Source of the DNA: an uncultured Corynebacterium sp. | GTDB lineage: Bacteria > Actinomycetota > Actinomycetes > Mycobacteriales > Mycobacteriaceae | DNA: 43,454 nt | Reading direction: 5' to 3' | NCBI RefSeq assembly: GCF_945649885.1 | Contig: NZ_CALZFS010000006.1 | Coordinates: forward strand, 1 to 43,454 | In this document: piece by piece, positions 26,436 through 34,945 of the stretch | How the letters are laid out: every line of letters starts with the position of its first letter | Numbering within the stretch: position 1 is the stretch's first letter | Translations under genes and position numbers: made by a program | Notes under the pieces: model-generated | What the model saw: the letters and a program-made list of their open reading frames with translations, nothing else | Told to the model about the DNA's origin: nothing | Database searches by the model: none

Positions 26436-27971
26436 TCAATGGGCGTGTCTTTCCCCGTTGCCCAGTTGTGCCGCAGGCTCACCACCTGGTTCTACGATGA
26501 CAAACTGGCCCATCATGCCTTGGTCCTCGTGGTAGAGCATGTGGCAGTGATACATGTACGGCCAGGCAGGATCCGGATGGTAACCGAATTCCACGGCCAG
26601 GCGCGCCGTGGCCCCCGGTGGCAGACCGACGGTGTCCTTCCAACCGAAGGTAGGCACCTCTACATCAGTGTCATCCAGGGACAACACCTTGAATCGCGCA
26701 TTGTGGATATGGAAGTTGTGGGGCCAGTCAGAATTGTCATTGGTGACTTCCCAGACCTCCGGACCGTCATGGTCGATCACCACATCCACCCGTTGCATAT
26801 CCATCATCTCATCATTGATGGAGAAGGTGTTGAGCACAAAGCTGCGCTCCGGTGCATCGATGATGTCCGGTTCAGGCCGGGCAGCAGGGTCCAGAATGCC
26901 CGGGATGGCAGGGGTCTGCGGGGCATCTTCTGCGGGGCCGGAGATGGTGAGCAGATCAAAGGAATCAGCAAAGCCGAAATCAGGGGTGTATTCATCCTCC
27001 GGAACACCGAAATTGAGGGGGAAACTGTCTGATCGGAGGGTCACATCATCACCTGGTTCCAGGTCCACCAGGATCTCCCAACGCTCACCGGGGCCGATCA
27101 TGAGGCTGGTGTGCTCCTGTGGTTCCGCCAGGAAACCGGTATCACTGGCGATCACCTGGAAGGGTCGGTCATCGGAGAACTTCAGATTGAAGAATCTCAT
27201 GTTGGAACCATCAAGGACACGAAACCTCACCCGGCGTGTGGTGGCAGCGAAATGGGCATTGGTGATGCCGTTGACAGTCGGTGTGTCTCCCATCAGGCCC
27301 AGATCCGGCAGATCGGTCTCATCAAGTGAGCCGTCCTCATTGAAGCGGTGATCCATCAGCACCACCGGGATATCATCCACGCCGTAGGCTCTGGGAATGT
27401 CCAGGGAGTCAGAGATGTCATCGTCAATGACGAAGGCGCCGGCAAGGCCGCGGTAAGCGTGCAGGCCGGTCAGTCCATGTGGATGCGGGTGGTACCAGAG
27501 TGTGGCAGCCTGGTTCTCCACGGTCCAGGATGGTGACCAGGTGTCACCGGGTTCAATGGGTGAATGTGGGCCGCCATCAGCATGTCCGGGTAGTTTCATG
27601 CCATGCCAGTGGATGGTGGTCATCTCATCTAGTCCGTTGGTGATCTCCACGGTGACCTCATCACCTTGGCGTGCGGTGAGGGTCGGTCCCAGGTGGGCAC
27701 CGTTGAAGCCCCAGGTAGGCGTTTCCACATCAGGGAGAATCTGGCTTACGCCCTGCTGGGCGGTGAGCCGGTAGGTGATCTTATTGCCCTCACGCTCCCC
27801 TTCTGCCAGTGGTGGGATGGGCAGCGGACGTGGTTCGCCGCCATAACCACGAGGAGTTGAGCCAGCAGAGCAGGCCACCAGGAAACGGGAGGCAGCAAGA
27901 GACAGCGCTGCTGCCCCGGCCCCCTTGAAAAACGTGCGACGATCAATCCCCGGCAACTGCATGATATTCAA
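26436..27971 (-). CDS. Multicopper oxidase, Tat-exported lipoprotein type
   Basis: A 511-residue CotA/CueO-like oxidase expected outside the membrane. The N terminus has the twin-arginine motif DRRTFFKGAG, a hydrophobic stretch and a lipobox-like FLVAC. All four copper-binding blocks are visible: TTIHWHGMKLPGHADGG near 118, LWYHPHPHG near 158, PHNFHIHNARF near 415 and YHCHMLYHEDQGMMG near 472; the last gives the T1 copper ligands with an axial Met. It may oxidise Cu(I) or phenolic compounds. It is transcribed towards the ABC/two-component operon, with 101 bases between, but the operator there suggests separate control. Confidence 0.93.
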   Translation of the reverse strand: MNIMQLPGIDRRTFFKGAGAAALSLAASRFLVACSAGSTPRGYGGEPRPLPIPPLAEGEREGNKITYRLTAQQGVSQILPDVETPTWGFNGAHLGPTLTARQGDEVTVEITNGLDEMTTIHWHGMKLPGHADGGPHSPIEPGDTWSPSWTVENQAATLWYHPHPHGLTGLHAYRGLAGAFVIDDDISDSLDIPRAYGVDDIPVVLMDHRFNEDGSLDETDLPDLGLMGDTPTVNGITNAHFAATTRRVRFRVLDGSNMRFFNLKFSDDRPFQVIASDTGFLAEPQEHTSLMIGPGERWEILVDLEPGDDVTLRSDSFPLNFGVPEDEYTPDFGFADSFDLLTISGPAEDAPQTPAIPGILDPAARPEPDIIDAPERSFVLNTFSINDEMMDMQRVDVVIDHDGPEVWEVTNDNSDWPHNFHIHNARFKVLSLDDTDVEVPTFGWKDTVGLPPGATARLAVEFGYHPDPAWPYMYHCHMLYHEDQGMMGQFVIVEPGGEPAAQLGNGERHAH

Positions 27972-28019
27972 AGCCCCACTCCTGTTTCCTCGCCATGCCC
28001 CTGGCTGTTTTCCCTGGTG

Positions 28020-28048
28020 TTGACAATATTGTTCATTCTACGTGTCTA
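28020..28048. promoter_or_regulatory. Divergent promoter region with palindrome
   Basis: Between the oxidase and the MFS gene, TTGACA (28020-28025) is followed after 17 bases by TGTCTA, a possible plus-strand promoter. It overlaps the near-perfect palindrome TGACAATATTGTTCA (28021-28035), which could be an operator acting on one or both genes. Confidence 0.35.
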
Positions 28049-28126
28049 TCTGTCCCGCCTTGTCGCCTTCACAGTGAGCTTGGGCACCTAGTCCCCTTAA
28101 TCAGTTCTCCCCCTTAGGATTGCGTC

Positions 28127-29380
28127 ATGGACAAAGACGATATCGATGAGGTCGAAGAACACAACGCCACACGTTTCATCTGGTCCAACGGTCTGCAGAA
28201 CATCGGCGATCAGATTGTTGCCGCCAAAACAGTGCTGCCCTGGATCCTGCATGCCGCAGGTGCGCCGGGTTTTCTCATTGGGCTTCTGGTTCCGATCCGT
28301 GAATCTGGATCCATGCTCCCGCAGGCGGCGATCACCCAGTGGGTGTTGGGGCGGTCCTCCCGCAGCCGGGTATGGATCATCGGTTCCACCGGGCAGTTCA
28401 TCTCCGCGTTGGGTATCGGCCTGGTGGCGCTGATGCTGGAGGGCTGGGCACTGGGTGTCAGCGTGGTGCTTCTTTTGGGGCTGCTCGCGCTGTTTCGTTC
28501 CATGTGTTCGATCTCCTCCAAGGATGTCCAGGGTAAGACCATCAGTAAGGGACGCCGTGGACTGATCAACGGCCGTGCCACGGTGATCGGTGGAATAGTC
28601 GGTCTGCTGGTCGGTCTGCTGGTCACCTTCTTCCTAGATGAGGACTCCCCCACCTGGATACTGGCCGCAACCATCATCCTCAGCTCTTTCTCCTGGCTGC
28701 TCGCCTCCTTCATCTTCGCTAGAATCCGCGAACCTGAACCGGAGGATGCGGATGGCCCCAGTGACAGTCCTCAAGATGAGAACCACTGGTTGGCCAGCTG
28801 TTTCCTCTTATTGCGCGATGATCGCAATTTCCGGAACTTTGTCATCGTCCGCTCCCTCATGCTGGTCACGGCATTGTCCACAGCTTTCATCGTCACCCTG
28901 GCGGCGGCATCCGGGCAGGATATCGGGGCACTGGGTTTCTTCCTCATCGCCTCCGGCCTGGCCTCAGTGGTGGGTGGACGGATCTCCGGTATCTGGTCTG
29001 ATCGCTCCTCACGCAATGTGATGGCAGGCGGGGCCCTGTTCGGTTCCCTCGTACTCATCGCGTTGGTGGCCTGTTCCTACTGGGCCCCGGATACAGTGAA
29101 TGTGGTTGCCTTCCCCGTTGGCTTCTTTCTGGTCAATCTCGCGCACACCGCCATCCGTGTTGCACGTAAAACTTATGTGGTGGACATGGCGGAAGGTGAT
29201 CAACGTACCCGTTATGTGGCGGATGCCAACACCTTGATGGGTGTGATCCTGCTGGTGGTAGGTGCCTTGTCCGGTGTGGTGTCGACCTTGGGGCCGGAGT
29301 TTGCCCTGCTCTTCCTCGCTGGCACCGGACTGGTGGGGGTGGCCTTCTCCCGGACCCTGGTTGAGGTATCTGCCCAGTGA
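28127..29380 (+). CDS. Major facilitator superfamily transporter
   Basis: A 417-residue membrane protein with about 12 hydrophobic segments. The N-terminal 15 residues are very acidic (MDKDDIDEVEEHN). Early segments contain GLLVPIRESGSMLPQAAI. A polar central loop (REPEPEDADGPSDSPQDEN) splits two six-segment halves, as in MFS carriers. In the second half GGRISGIWSDRSSRNVMAGG resembles the conserved loop 2-3/8-9 motif. The substrate is unknown. It is divergent from the oxidase gene and ends 136 bases before glmU. Confidence 0.85.
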   Translation: MDKDDIDEVEEHNATRFIWSNGLQNIGDQIVAAKTVLPWILHAAGAPGFLIGLLVPIRESGSMLPQAAITQWVLGRSSRSRVWIIGSTGQFISALGIGLVALMLEGWALGVSVVLLLGLLALFRSMCSISSKDVQGKTISKGRRGLINGRATVIGGIVGLLVGLLVTFFLDEDSPTWILAATIILSSFSWLLASFIFARIREPEPEDADGPSDSPQDENHWLASCFLLLRDDRNFRNFVIVRSLMLVTALSTAFIVTLAAASGQDIGALGFFLIASGLASVVGGRISGIWSDRSSRNVMAGGALFGSLVLIALVACSYWAPDTVNVVAFPVGFFLVNLAHTAIRVARKTYVVDMAEGDQRTRYVADANTLMGVILLVVGALSGVVSTLGPEFALLFLAGTGLVGVAFSRTLVEVSAQ

Positions 29381-29516
29381 AAACTTCTCTGTGTGCTCTG
29401 GGCAGGGTGGGAAGAATCTCCCAAACTCATGTCTGGGAAAGCCTCGATGGACGGTGACAGGCATTATGCTGTGATTCGTACATGTGCCCCTCAGTTAATA
29501 AGGATTTGAGATCATC

Positions 29517-30977
29517 TTGAGCGCAAGTGATTCTTCCAGCGCAGTTGTAGTACTTGCAGCGGGTGCTGGAACCCGAATGAAGTCGGATCTTCAGAAGACA
29601 TTGCACAGCATCGGTGGCCGCAGCCTGATTTCCCACAGTCTGTATGCCGCTGCAGGACTGAACCCTGAGCATATTGTTGCTGTCATTGGCCACCGCCGTG
29701 ACCAGGTCGGTCCGGCTGTGGACAGTGTTGCTGAGAAGCTCGGCCGCGAGGTCCGCATTGCGCTCCAGGAAGAACAAAATGGCACCGGCCACGCCGTGCA
29801 GTGTGCCATGGACCAGCTTGAGGGTTTTGCAGGCACTGTCATCGTCACCAACGGTGATGTGCCGCTGTTGACCTCTGGCACCCTGGCGGCACTGCTGGAA
29901 GCTCACACCGCAGCCCCCACTGCTGTCACCGTGTTGACCATGCGTCTGGATGATCCCACTGGTTATGGCCGTATTGTCCGTAACCAGGACGGCGAGGTCA
30001 TCGCCATCGTCGAGCAGAAGGACGCCTCCGATGAGGAGCGTTCCATCACCGAGGTCAACTCCGGTGTCTTCGCATTCGACGCCACCCTCCTGCGTGATGC
30101 GCTGTCTCAGCTGAAGTCCGATAATGCACAGGGCGAGCTCTACCTCACCGACGTGCTCGGCATCGCACGCAACGGTGGCCACCCAGTCCGCGCCCACATC
30201 GCCGGCGATGCCCGCGAGCTCGCCGGTGTCAATGACCGTGTCCAGCTCGCCGAGGCAGGTGCAGAACTCAACCGTCGCAACGTTGAGGTTGCCATGCGTG
30301 GTGGAGCCACCGTCATTGATCCACAGTCCACCTGGATCGACGTTGAGGTCAGTGTGGGTCGTGATGTGATCATCCACCCCGGCACCCAGCTGCTGGGTAC
30401 CACCTCCATCGGTGACCGTGCTGAGATCGGCCCTGACACCACCTTGGAGAACATGAGCATCGGTGCCGGCGCTTCTGTCATCCGCACCCACGCTCTGGAC
30501 TCCGAGATCGGCGCGGATGCCACCGTCGGCCCCTTCACCTATATCCGCCCCGGCACCGTCTTAGGTGCGGAAGGCAAGCTGGGTGGCTTCGTGGAGACCA
30601 AGAAGGCCACCATCGGCACTGGTTCCAAGGTTCCCCACCTGACCTACGTTGGCGACGCCACCATCGGCGATCACACCAACATCGGTGCTTCCTCAGTCTT
30701 CGTCAACTATGACGGTGTGAACAAGCACCACACCACCATCGGCAGCCATGTACGCACAGGTTCTGACACCATGTTCATCGCTCCGGTGACGGTGGGTGAC
30801 GGTGCGTATTCTGGAGCCGGTACAGTTATCAAAGATGACGTTCCACCGGGAGCTCTTGCAGTCTCCGGAGGCCGCCAGCGCAATATCGAAGGCTGGGTGC
30901 AGAAGAAGCGCCCAGGCACTGCAGCAGCAGACGCTGCCGACGCAGCACAGAACTCTGTCCCTAACCAGGAAGGCTAA
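29517..30977 (+). CDS. glmU: Bifunctional GlmU (GlcNAc-1-P uridyltransferase / GlcN-1-P acetyltransferase)
   Basis: Makes UDP-N-acetylglucosamine, the precursor for peptidoglycan. The N-terminal uridyltransferase has [17 protein letters not shown] at about 10-26 and the NGDVPLLT metal and base site. The C-terminal half is a left-handed beta helix of hexapeptide repeats ([24 protein letters not shown] and following), with the acetyl-CoA region at [15 protein letters not shown]. The start is TTG 29517 (MSASDSS) behind AAGGA. It lies 11 bases upstream of prsA, an operon conserved in actinobacteria. An Ala/Asp-rich tail of about 20 residues ends it. Confidence 0.95.
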   Translation: MSASDSSSAVVVLAAGAGTRMKSDLQKTLHSIGGRSLISHSLYAAAGLNPEHIVAVIGHRRDQVGPAVDSVAEKLGREVRIALQEEQNGTGHAVQCAMDQLEGFAGTVIVTNGDVPLLTSGTLAALLEAHTAAPTAVTVLTMRLDDPTGYGRIVRNQDGEVIAIVEQKDASDEERSITEVNSGVFAFDATLLRDALSQLKSDNAQGELYLTDVLGIARNGGHPVRAHIAGDARELAGVNDRVQLAEAGAELNRRNVEVAMRGGATVIDPQSTWIDVEVSVGRDVIIHPGTQLLGTTSIGDRAEIGPDTTLENMSIGAGASVIRTHALDSEIGADATVGPFTYIRPGTVLGAEGKLGGFVETKKATIGTGSKVPHLTYVGDATIGDHTNIGASSVFVNYDGVNKHHTTIGSHVRTGSDTMFIAPVTVGDGAYSGAGTVIKDDVPPGALAVSGGRQRNIEGWVQKKRPGTAAADAADAAQNSVPNQEG

Positions 30978-30988
30978 GCAGACTCACC

Positions 30989-31966
30989 ATGACTGCTCAC
31001 TGGAAAGAAAACCATAAGAACCTCATGCTCTTCTCGGGTCGTGCACACCCGGAGCTGGCTGAGGCTGTCGCCCGCGATCTGGACATTGAAGTCACCCCGA
31101 TGACGGCACGCGACTTCGCCAATGGTGAGATCTACGTTCGCTTTGAAGAGTCCGTCCGTGGCTCGGATTGCTTCGTTATCCAGTCTCACACCCAGCCTCT
31201 GAACAAATGGCTGATGGAACAGCTGCTGATGATCGACGCCCTCAAGCGTGGTTCTGCAAAGCGCATCACCGCTATCCTGCCGTTCTACCCCTACGCACGC
31301 CAGGATAAGAAGCACCGCGGCCGCGAGCCGATCTCCGCACGTCTGATCGCTGATCTGCTCCAGGCAGCCGGCGCAGACCGCATCGTGTCCGTGGACCTCC
31401 ACACCGACCAGATCCAGGGCTTCTTCGATGGCCCGGTTGATCACATGCACGCCATGCCGATCCTCACCGACTACATCAAGGACAAGTACGACCTGTCCAA
31501 CATCGTTGTGGTCTCCCCAGATGCCGGCCGCGTCAAGGTTGCTGAGAAGTGGGCCAACACGCTTGGCGACGCTCCGATGGCCTTCGTCCACAAGACCCGT
31601 TCCTCCGAGGTCGCTAATGAGATCGTGGCCAACCGTGTCGTCGGTGACGTCGACGGCAAGGACTGCGTGCTTCTCGACGACATGATCGACACCGGTGGCA
31701 CCTTCGCCGGCGCCGTCGGTGTGCTGAAGGAAGCAGGCGCACGCTCTGTCGTCATCGCCTGCACCCACGGTGTCTTCTCCGACCCCGCCCGCGAGCGACT
31801 CTCCGGCTGCGGTGCAGAAGAAGTTATCACCACCGACACCCTGCCACAGTCCACCGAGGGTTGGGCCAACCTGACCGTCCTTCCGATCGCACCACTGCTG
31901 GCACGTACCATCAGCGAGATCTTCGAGAACGGTTCTGTCACCACCCTCTTCGAGGGCGACGCCTAA
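30989..31966 (+). CDS. prsA: Ribose-phosphate pyrophosphokinase
   Basis: Makes PRPP from ribose 5-phosphate and ATP for nucleotide, His and Trp synthesis and, in this group, for arabinogalactan precursors. The 325-residue protein shows FSGRAHPELAEAVA, the ATP/metal site FYPYARQDKKHRGREPI near 100, VSVDLHTDQIQGFF, the ribose-phosphate loop VVVSPDAGRVKVAEKWA, and the PRPP signature CVLLDDMIDTGGTF near 230. It is the second gene of a glmU-prsA operon and is followed after 28 bases by the AlkD-like gene. Confidence 0.97.
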   Translation: MTAHWKENHKNLMLFSGRAHPELAEAVARDLDIEVTPMTARDFANGEIYVRFEESVRGSDCFVIQSHTQPLNKWLMEQLLMIDALKRGSAKRITAILPFYPYARQDKKHRGREPISARLIADLLQAAGADRIVSVDLHTDQIQGFFDGPVDHMHAMPILTDYIKDKYDLSNIVVVSPDAGRVKVAEKWANTLGDAPMAFVHKTRSSEVANEIVANRVVGDVDGKDCVLLDDMIDTGGTFAGAVGVLKEAGARSVVIACTHGVFSDPARERLSGCGAEEVITTDTLPQSTEGWANLTVLPIAPLLARTISEIFENGSVTTLFEGDA

Positions 31967-31994
31967 GTACCCACCGGGGAGCCAGCTGCTCAAG

Positions 31995-32615
31995 ATGTCA
32001 AACACCTTCTCACACATCACACAGTTGCTTGCGCCCCTTGCTGACCCCGCACGTGCTGCCGCAATGTCGGCGTACATGCGGGGTCAGTTCCCTTTTCTGG
32101 GTATCCCCACCCCGGCACGCAGGCAGGCCGTCAAAGACATCCTGCGTTCCATGAAGCAACTGGATCACACGCTGATCACTGAGTGTTTCCAGGCTGCGGA
32201 ACGTGAATACCAATATGTAGCCTGCGATCACATCAGGCAGGTGGGCATCACCGACCTGAAACTGGCCCGCACCCTGGTCCAGAGCGAACCCTGGTGGGAC
32301 ACCGTGGATGCACTGGCCAAGCCCATCGGCGCAAACCATGATGATGACACCATGCGTACCTGGGCTGTTGATGAGGACTTCTGGATCCGTAGGGTGTCCG
32401 TCATCCACCAGCTGGGTCGGAAAAATCAGACCAACCGTGAGCTGCTCGCCTGGATCATCAACCAGAACCTCGGATCAGATGAGTTCTTCATCAACAAGGC
32501 AATTGGCTGGGCACTACGGGATCTGGCGCGCCATGACCCTGCCTGGGTCCGTAATTTCGTGGAGGCAACTGAACTTGCACCATTGAGCCGGCGGGAAGCC
32601 CTGAAAAACTTCTAA
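31995..32615 (+). CDS. AlkD-like DNA alkylation repair protein
   Basis: A 206-residue all-helical HEAT-like DNA glycosylase family member. Key AlkD-type residues are visible: PWWDTVD (aromatic plus catalytic Asp) near 101-106, DFWIRRVSVIHQLG with the active-site Arg near 135, and INKAIGWALRDLA with the later Trp. The start MSNTFSHITQLLAPLADPARAAAMSAYM and PFLGIPTPARR are typical of the family. It would remove alkylated purines without base flipping. The preceding GCTCAAG is a poor ribosome-binding site, so expression may depend on the upstream prsA. Confidence 0.88.
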   Translation: MSNTFSHITQLLAPLADPARAAAMSAYMRGQFPFLGIPTPARRQAVKDILRSMKQLDHTLITECFQAAEREYQYVACDHIRQVGITDLKLARTLVQSEPWWDTVDALAKPIGANHDDDTMRTWAVDEDFWIRRVSVIHQLGRKNQTNRELLAWIINQNLGSDEFFINKAIGWALRDLARHDPAWVRNFVEATELAPLSRREALKNF

Positions 32616-32622
32616 AACACTA

Positions 32623-32844
32623 CTACAGTTCCGCCAGTGCTTCTGAATCATCAAAGACACCACCACCGTGCATCGGCCCTTCTGCTGCAGGCTCACAGGT
32701 GAGTACTCCCCCAGCCGCATCGACACGGCAGGCCAGTTCATCAGTATCAGTCACGGAGCACACCGACACGCAGTTGAGAACCTCATGTGGCCCACCTGGC
32801 TCCACGACTTTACGCGCCCCTTTTTCACCCAGGTGACAGGTCAC
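32623..32844 (-). CDS. Possible small Cys-containing protein
   Basis: A 73-residue reading frame starting at GTG 32844, five bases after AAGGAA, and ending seven bases from the convergent AlkD-like stop. It contains five cysteines (MTC, NCVSVC, LACRV, LTCEP) and a Gly/Ala-rich end. There is no signal peptide. The good ribosome-binding site and fit between neighbours support it, but I recognise no family, and it could be chance. Confidence 0.4.
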   Translation of the reverse strand: MTCHLGEKGARKVVEPGGPHEVLNCVSVCSVTDTDELACRVDAAGGVLTCEPAAEGPMHGGGVFDDSEALAEL

Positions 32845-32861
32845 ACTTTCCTTGAGGATTT

Positions 32862-32891
32862 TTGGTGGCGGGCATGAGCCCGTGCTACCCT
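32862..32891 (+). promoter_or_regulatory. Putative rplY leader promoter
   Basis: TTGGTG (32862-32867) and TACCCT (32886-32891) are separated by 18 bases. Transcription would begin near 32898, giving a leader of about 200 bases before rplY. A CGGGC-ATGA-GCCCG hairpin lies between the two boxes. Confidence 0.35.
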
Positions 32892-32992
32892 GTTCAAGTC
32901 TCGGCGAGGGCCGGTATCTACCCAGATATCAGCCGTTATCGACGCGATTTAGACTTCACTTAGGAATCCTGCCTGTTAAGGGCTGATCCCCT

Positions 32993-33048
32993 GCCTGCGA
33001 AGACTCGACCAAGACATATCGAGTCTCGGTCGTGGGCTTTTTCTTTTT
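32993..33048 (+). terminator. Intrinsic terminator (attenuator?) in the rplY leader
   Basis: GCCTGCG (32993-32999) plus AGACTCGA (33001-33008) pair with TCGAGTCT (33019-33026) plus CGTGGGC (33031-33037), with two wobbles and a small internal bulge. CTTTTTCTTTTT follows immediately. It lies after the leader promoter and 37 bases ahead of the rplY ribosome-binding site. It can act as an attenuator or as the end of a short independent RNA. Confidence 0.65.
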
Positions 33049-33096
33049 GTCGCGGCCGAGTTGATCCACATCCTCTTCCACAACAAGGAGAAACAC

Positions 33097-33708
33097 ATGG
33101 CTAACAAGTTCGAGAGCATCGAAGCAGCAGTCCGCAACGAGTTCGGCAAGGGTTCCGCACGTCGCGCCCGCATGGCCGGCAACATCCCAGCCGTCATCTA
33201 CGGTGCTGCACTGGAGAACAACCTCCACGTCACCCTGAACCACCGCGATTTCGCTGGCCTGGTCCGTCGCAACGGCGTCAACGCCGTCATGGAGCTGGAC
33301 ATCGAAGGTGACAAGCAGCTCGTCATGATCAAGCACATCGATCAGAACGTTCTGAGCTTCAACATCGACCACCTGGACCTCCTCGCCATCAAGCGTGGCG
33401 AAAAGGTTGAGGTTGAGATCCCAGTCATCATCGAGGGCCAGCCTGCACCAAACACCATGGTCGTCCAGGATGCCGACGCCATCCTCGTTGAGGCTGACGC
33501 ACTGAACATCCCAGAAGAGATCATCGTTTCCGTTGAGGGCCTGGAGCTCGGTGCTCAGATCACCGCCGGCGACATCAAGCTCGCCGAGGACATGACCCTC
33601 GTCGACGATGCTGAGCTGCTCATCGCCAACATCGTTCTCCCAGCTGTCGAAGAAGCACCAGCTGAGGACGAAGAGGGCGACGCTGAGGCTCCTGCCGCCA
33701 GCGAGTAA
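33097..33708 (+). CDS. rplY: 50S ribosomal protein L25 (CTC/TL5 type)
   Basis: Binds 5S rRNA in the large subunit. The 203-residue protein has the L25 domain first (IEAAVRNEFGKGSARRARMAGNIPAVIYG) and the TL5 beta-domain after residue 95 (VEVEIPVIIEGQPAP...NIPEEIIVSVEGLELG), then an acidic Ala/Glu tail. ATG 33097 is chosen for its AAGGAG at 33085-33090 and the standard MANKFESIEAAVRNEFG start. Upstream is a structured leader with an intrinsic terminator; downstream is a very long hairpin. Confidence 0.95.
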   Translation: MANKFESIEAAVRNEFGKGSARRARMAGNIPAVIYGAALENNLHVTLNHRDFAGLVRRNGVNAVMELDIEGDKQLVMIKHIDQNVLSFNIDHLDLLAIKRGEKVEVEIPVIIEGQPAPNTMVVQDADAILVEADALNIPEEIIVSVEGLELGAQITAGDIKLAEDMTLVDDAELLIANIVLPAVEEAPAEDEEGDAEAPAASE

Positions 33709-33739
33709 TTCGCCTCCTAGTAGTTTCCTAACTACTTCT

Positions 33740-33840
33740 CAGGGACCCTCTTCTCCCCCAGGGATCTGTGGATGTGACAGTGCACAGATCACATCCACAG
33801 ATTCCACCGGGAGAAGGGGGTCCCTGTTGTTTTTCTTCTT
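33740..33840 (+). terminator. Very long hairpin/terminator after rplY
   Basis: Arms 33740-33777 and 33789-33826, 38 positions each, pair with only three mismatches and two wobbles around an 11-base loop. TTGTTTTTCTTCTTT follows. It works as a terminator but is far longer than needed. Confidence 0.85.
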
Positions 33841-33877
33841 TCCCTCTCCACGTGGGTGGCATGGTTGACTGGAGGGT

Positions 33878-34411
33878 GTGAATGACTCCCCTCTTCTTGT
33901 TGTAGGCCTTGGTAACCCCGGCCCGAAGTATGTTGGTACCCGCCATAACATCGGCTTTGAGGTCGTCGAGGAACTCGTCAACCGCAACTACGCCAACTTC
34001 AGCACGCATAAGCGTTCCAATACCGACATCGCCCAGTTACCCGGCATGATCGTGGCCAAACCACGCAGCTTCATGAACCTGTCAGGCACCCCGATCCGGG
34101 CCCTGTGTGACTTCTTCAAGATCCCACCCGCCAGCATCCTGGTGATCCATGATGAACTGGACCTGGATTTTGGTGAGGTCAAACTCCGTCAGGGCGGCGG
34201 CGATCACGGCCATAATGGATTGAAATCCACCACCAAGTCCATCGGCACCAAAGACTACTGGAAGCTCAGCATCGGTATCGGACGTCCCCCGGGCCGCATG
34301 GATGCTGCCTCATACGTGCTCAAACCCTTCTCCAAGAAGGAAATGGAAAGCGTTCCGATCATGGCTGCTGATGGCGCCGACATCATCGAAAAGCACCTCG
34401 CCAGCCTCTGA
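33878..34411 (+). CDS. pth: Peptidyl-tRNA hydrolase (first copy)
   Basis: Cleaves peptidyl-tRNAs released from ribosomes. The 177-residue protein has all bacterial Pth hallmarks: VVGLGNPGPKYVGTRHNIGF with the catalytic His, KPRSFMNLSG, VIHDELDLDFG with the catalytic Asp, and GGDHGHNGLKS. The only plausible in-frame start is GTG 33878 (MNDSPLLVVG); GGAGGG lies unusually close in front of it. It is one of two pth genes in this window. It ends three bases from the stop of the convergent small Cys protein gene. Confidence 0.93.
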   Translation: MNDSPLLVVGLGNPGPKYVGTRHNIGFEVVEELVNRNYANFSTHKRSNTDIAQLPGMIVAKPRSFMNLSGTPIRALCDFFKIPPASILVIHDELDLDFGEVKLRQGGGDHGHNGLKSTTKSIGTKDYWKLSIGIGRPPGRMDAASYVLKPFSKKEMESVPIMAADGADIIEKHLASL

Positions 34412-34414
34412 GGG

Positions 34415-34600
34415 TCACCACCGCCGGGCGTGCTTGAGGGCTTTGGCCAAGGCGGCATCATCAAGTTCCAACGCGCCCTGCTTCCGCAGACGGTGAGCCA
34501 CCGTGGGGCAGGATGAACATCGGGGATCATCCTTGCAGCATTTCTTCTTGACCTTGCCCGATGCCAGGCGTTTGCGCACCTTGGTCATGGATTTCCCCAT
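34415..34600 (-). CDS. Small CC-type Cys protein, second of a pair
   Basis: A 61-residue basic protein with the pattern KKCCKDDPRCSSCP followed by TVAHRLRKQGALELDD. Four cysteines in CC-x5-C-x2-C spacing suggest a metal site, perhaps zinc. The neighbour just upstream (eight bases) has the same layout. An in-frame ATG at 34588 is an alternative start with GGGGAAA in front. Function unknown; I recognise it only as an actinobacterial type of hypothetical protein. Confidence 0.7.
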   Translation of the reverse strand: MGKSMTKVRKRLASGKVKKKCCKDDPRCSSCPTVAHRLRKQGALELDDAALAKALKHARRW

Positions 34601-34608
34601 GGTGACGC

Positions 34609-34812
34609 CTACTTCCTGCGCGCTTCCTTGAGGCGGCGTGGCAGATCAACATCATCATTTTCCAGCGCGCCGGTTTTGAGCAGACGTGTGTAGACCACCG
34701 GGCAGTTGGTGCAGCGCGGCATCTTCCGGCAACAGGTGCTCTTCAGCTTCATACCCAAGGGATTGTGGGTCACCCTAACGCGCGAAGTTGATTTCTTCTT
34801 ACGTGTGCTCAT
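34609..34812 (-). CDS. Small CC-type Cys protein, first of a pair
   Basis: A 67-residue basic protein from ATG 34812 (MSTRKKKSTSRVRVTH). It contains STCCRKMPRCTNCP followed by VVYTRLLKTGALENDD, closely parallel to the downstream gene: CC-x5-C-x2-CP, then a basic helix and GALE(L/N)DD. The two look like a tandem duplication with divergence. TACCCT stands about 40 bases upstream as a possible -10. An upstream in-frame ATG at 34848 would add 12 residues but overlaps that box. Confidence 0.7.
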   Translation of the reverse strand: MSTRKKKSTSRVRVTHNPLGMKLKSTCCRKMPRCTNCPVVYTRLLKTGALENDDVDLPRRLKEARRK

Positions 34813-34861
34813 ACCCCTCGAGTGTAGTCCCTGCCACACCAGCTGCATAGGGTAGGCATAG

Positions 34862-34914
34862 CAAACAACCCCCTTCCCATCTCGGTGCCTGTGGCGGCAC
34901 CGGGGTGAAGGGGG
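34862..34914 (-). terminator. Terminator of gapB
   Basis: On the minus strand CCCCCTTC...CGGTGCC pairs with GGCACCG...GGGAAGGGGG (34914-34869), with two mismatched positions inside. TTGTTTG follows. Confidence 0.7.
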
Positions 34915-34945
34915 CTGTGAGGGTTTATAAAGCTACCTCAGGGTT

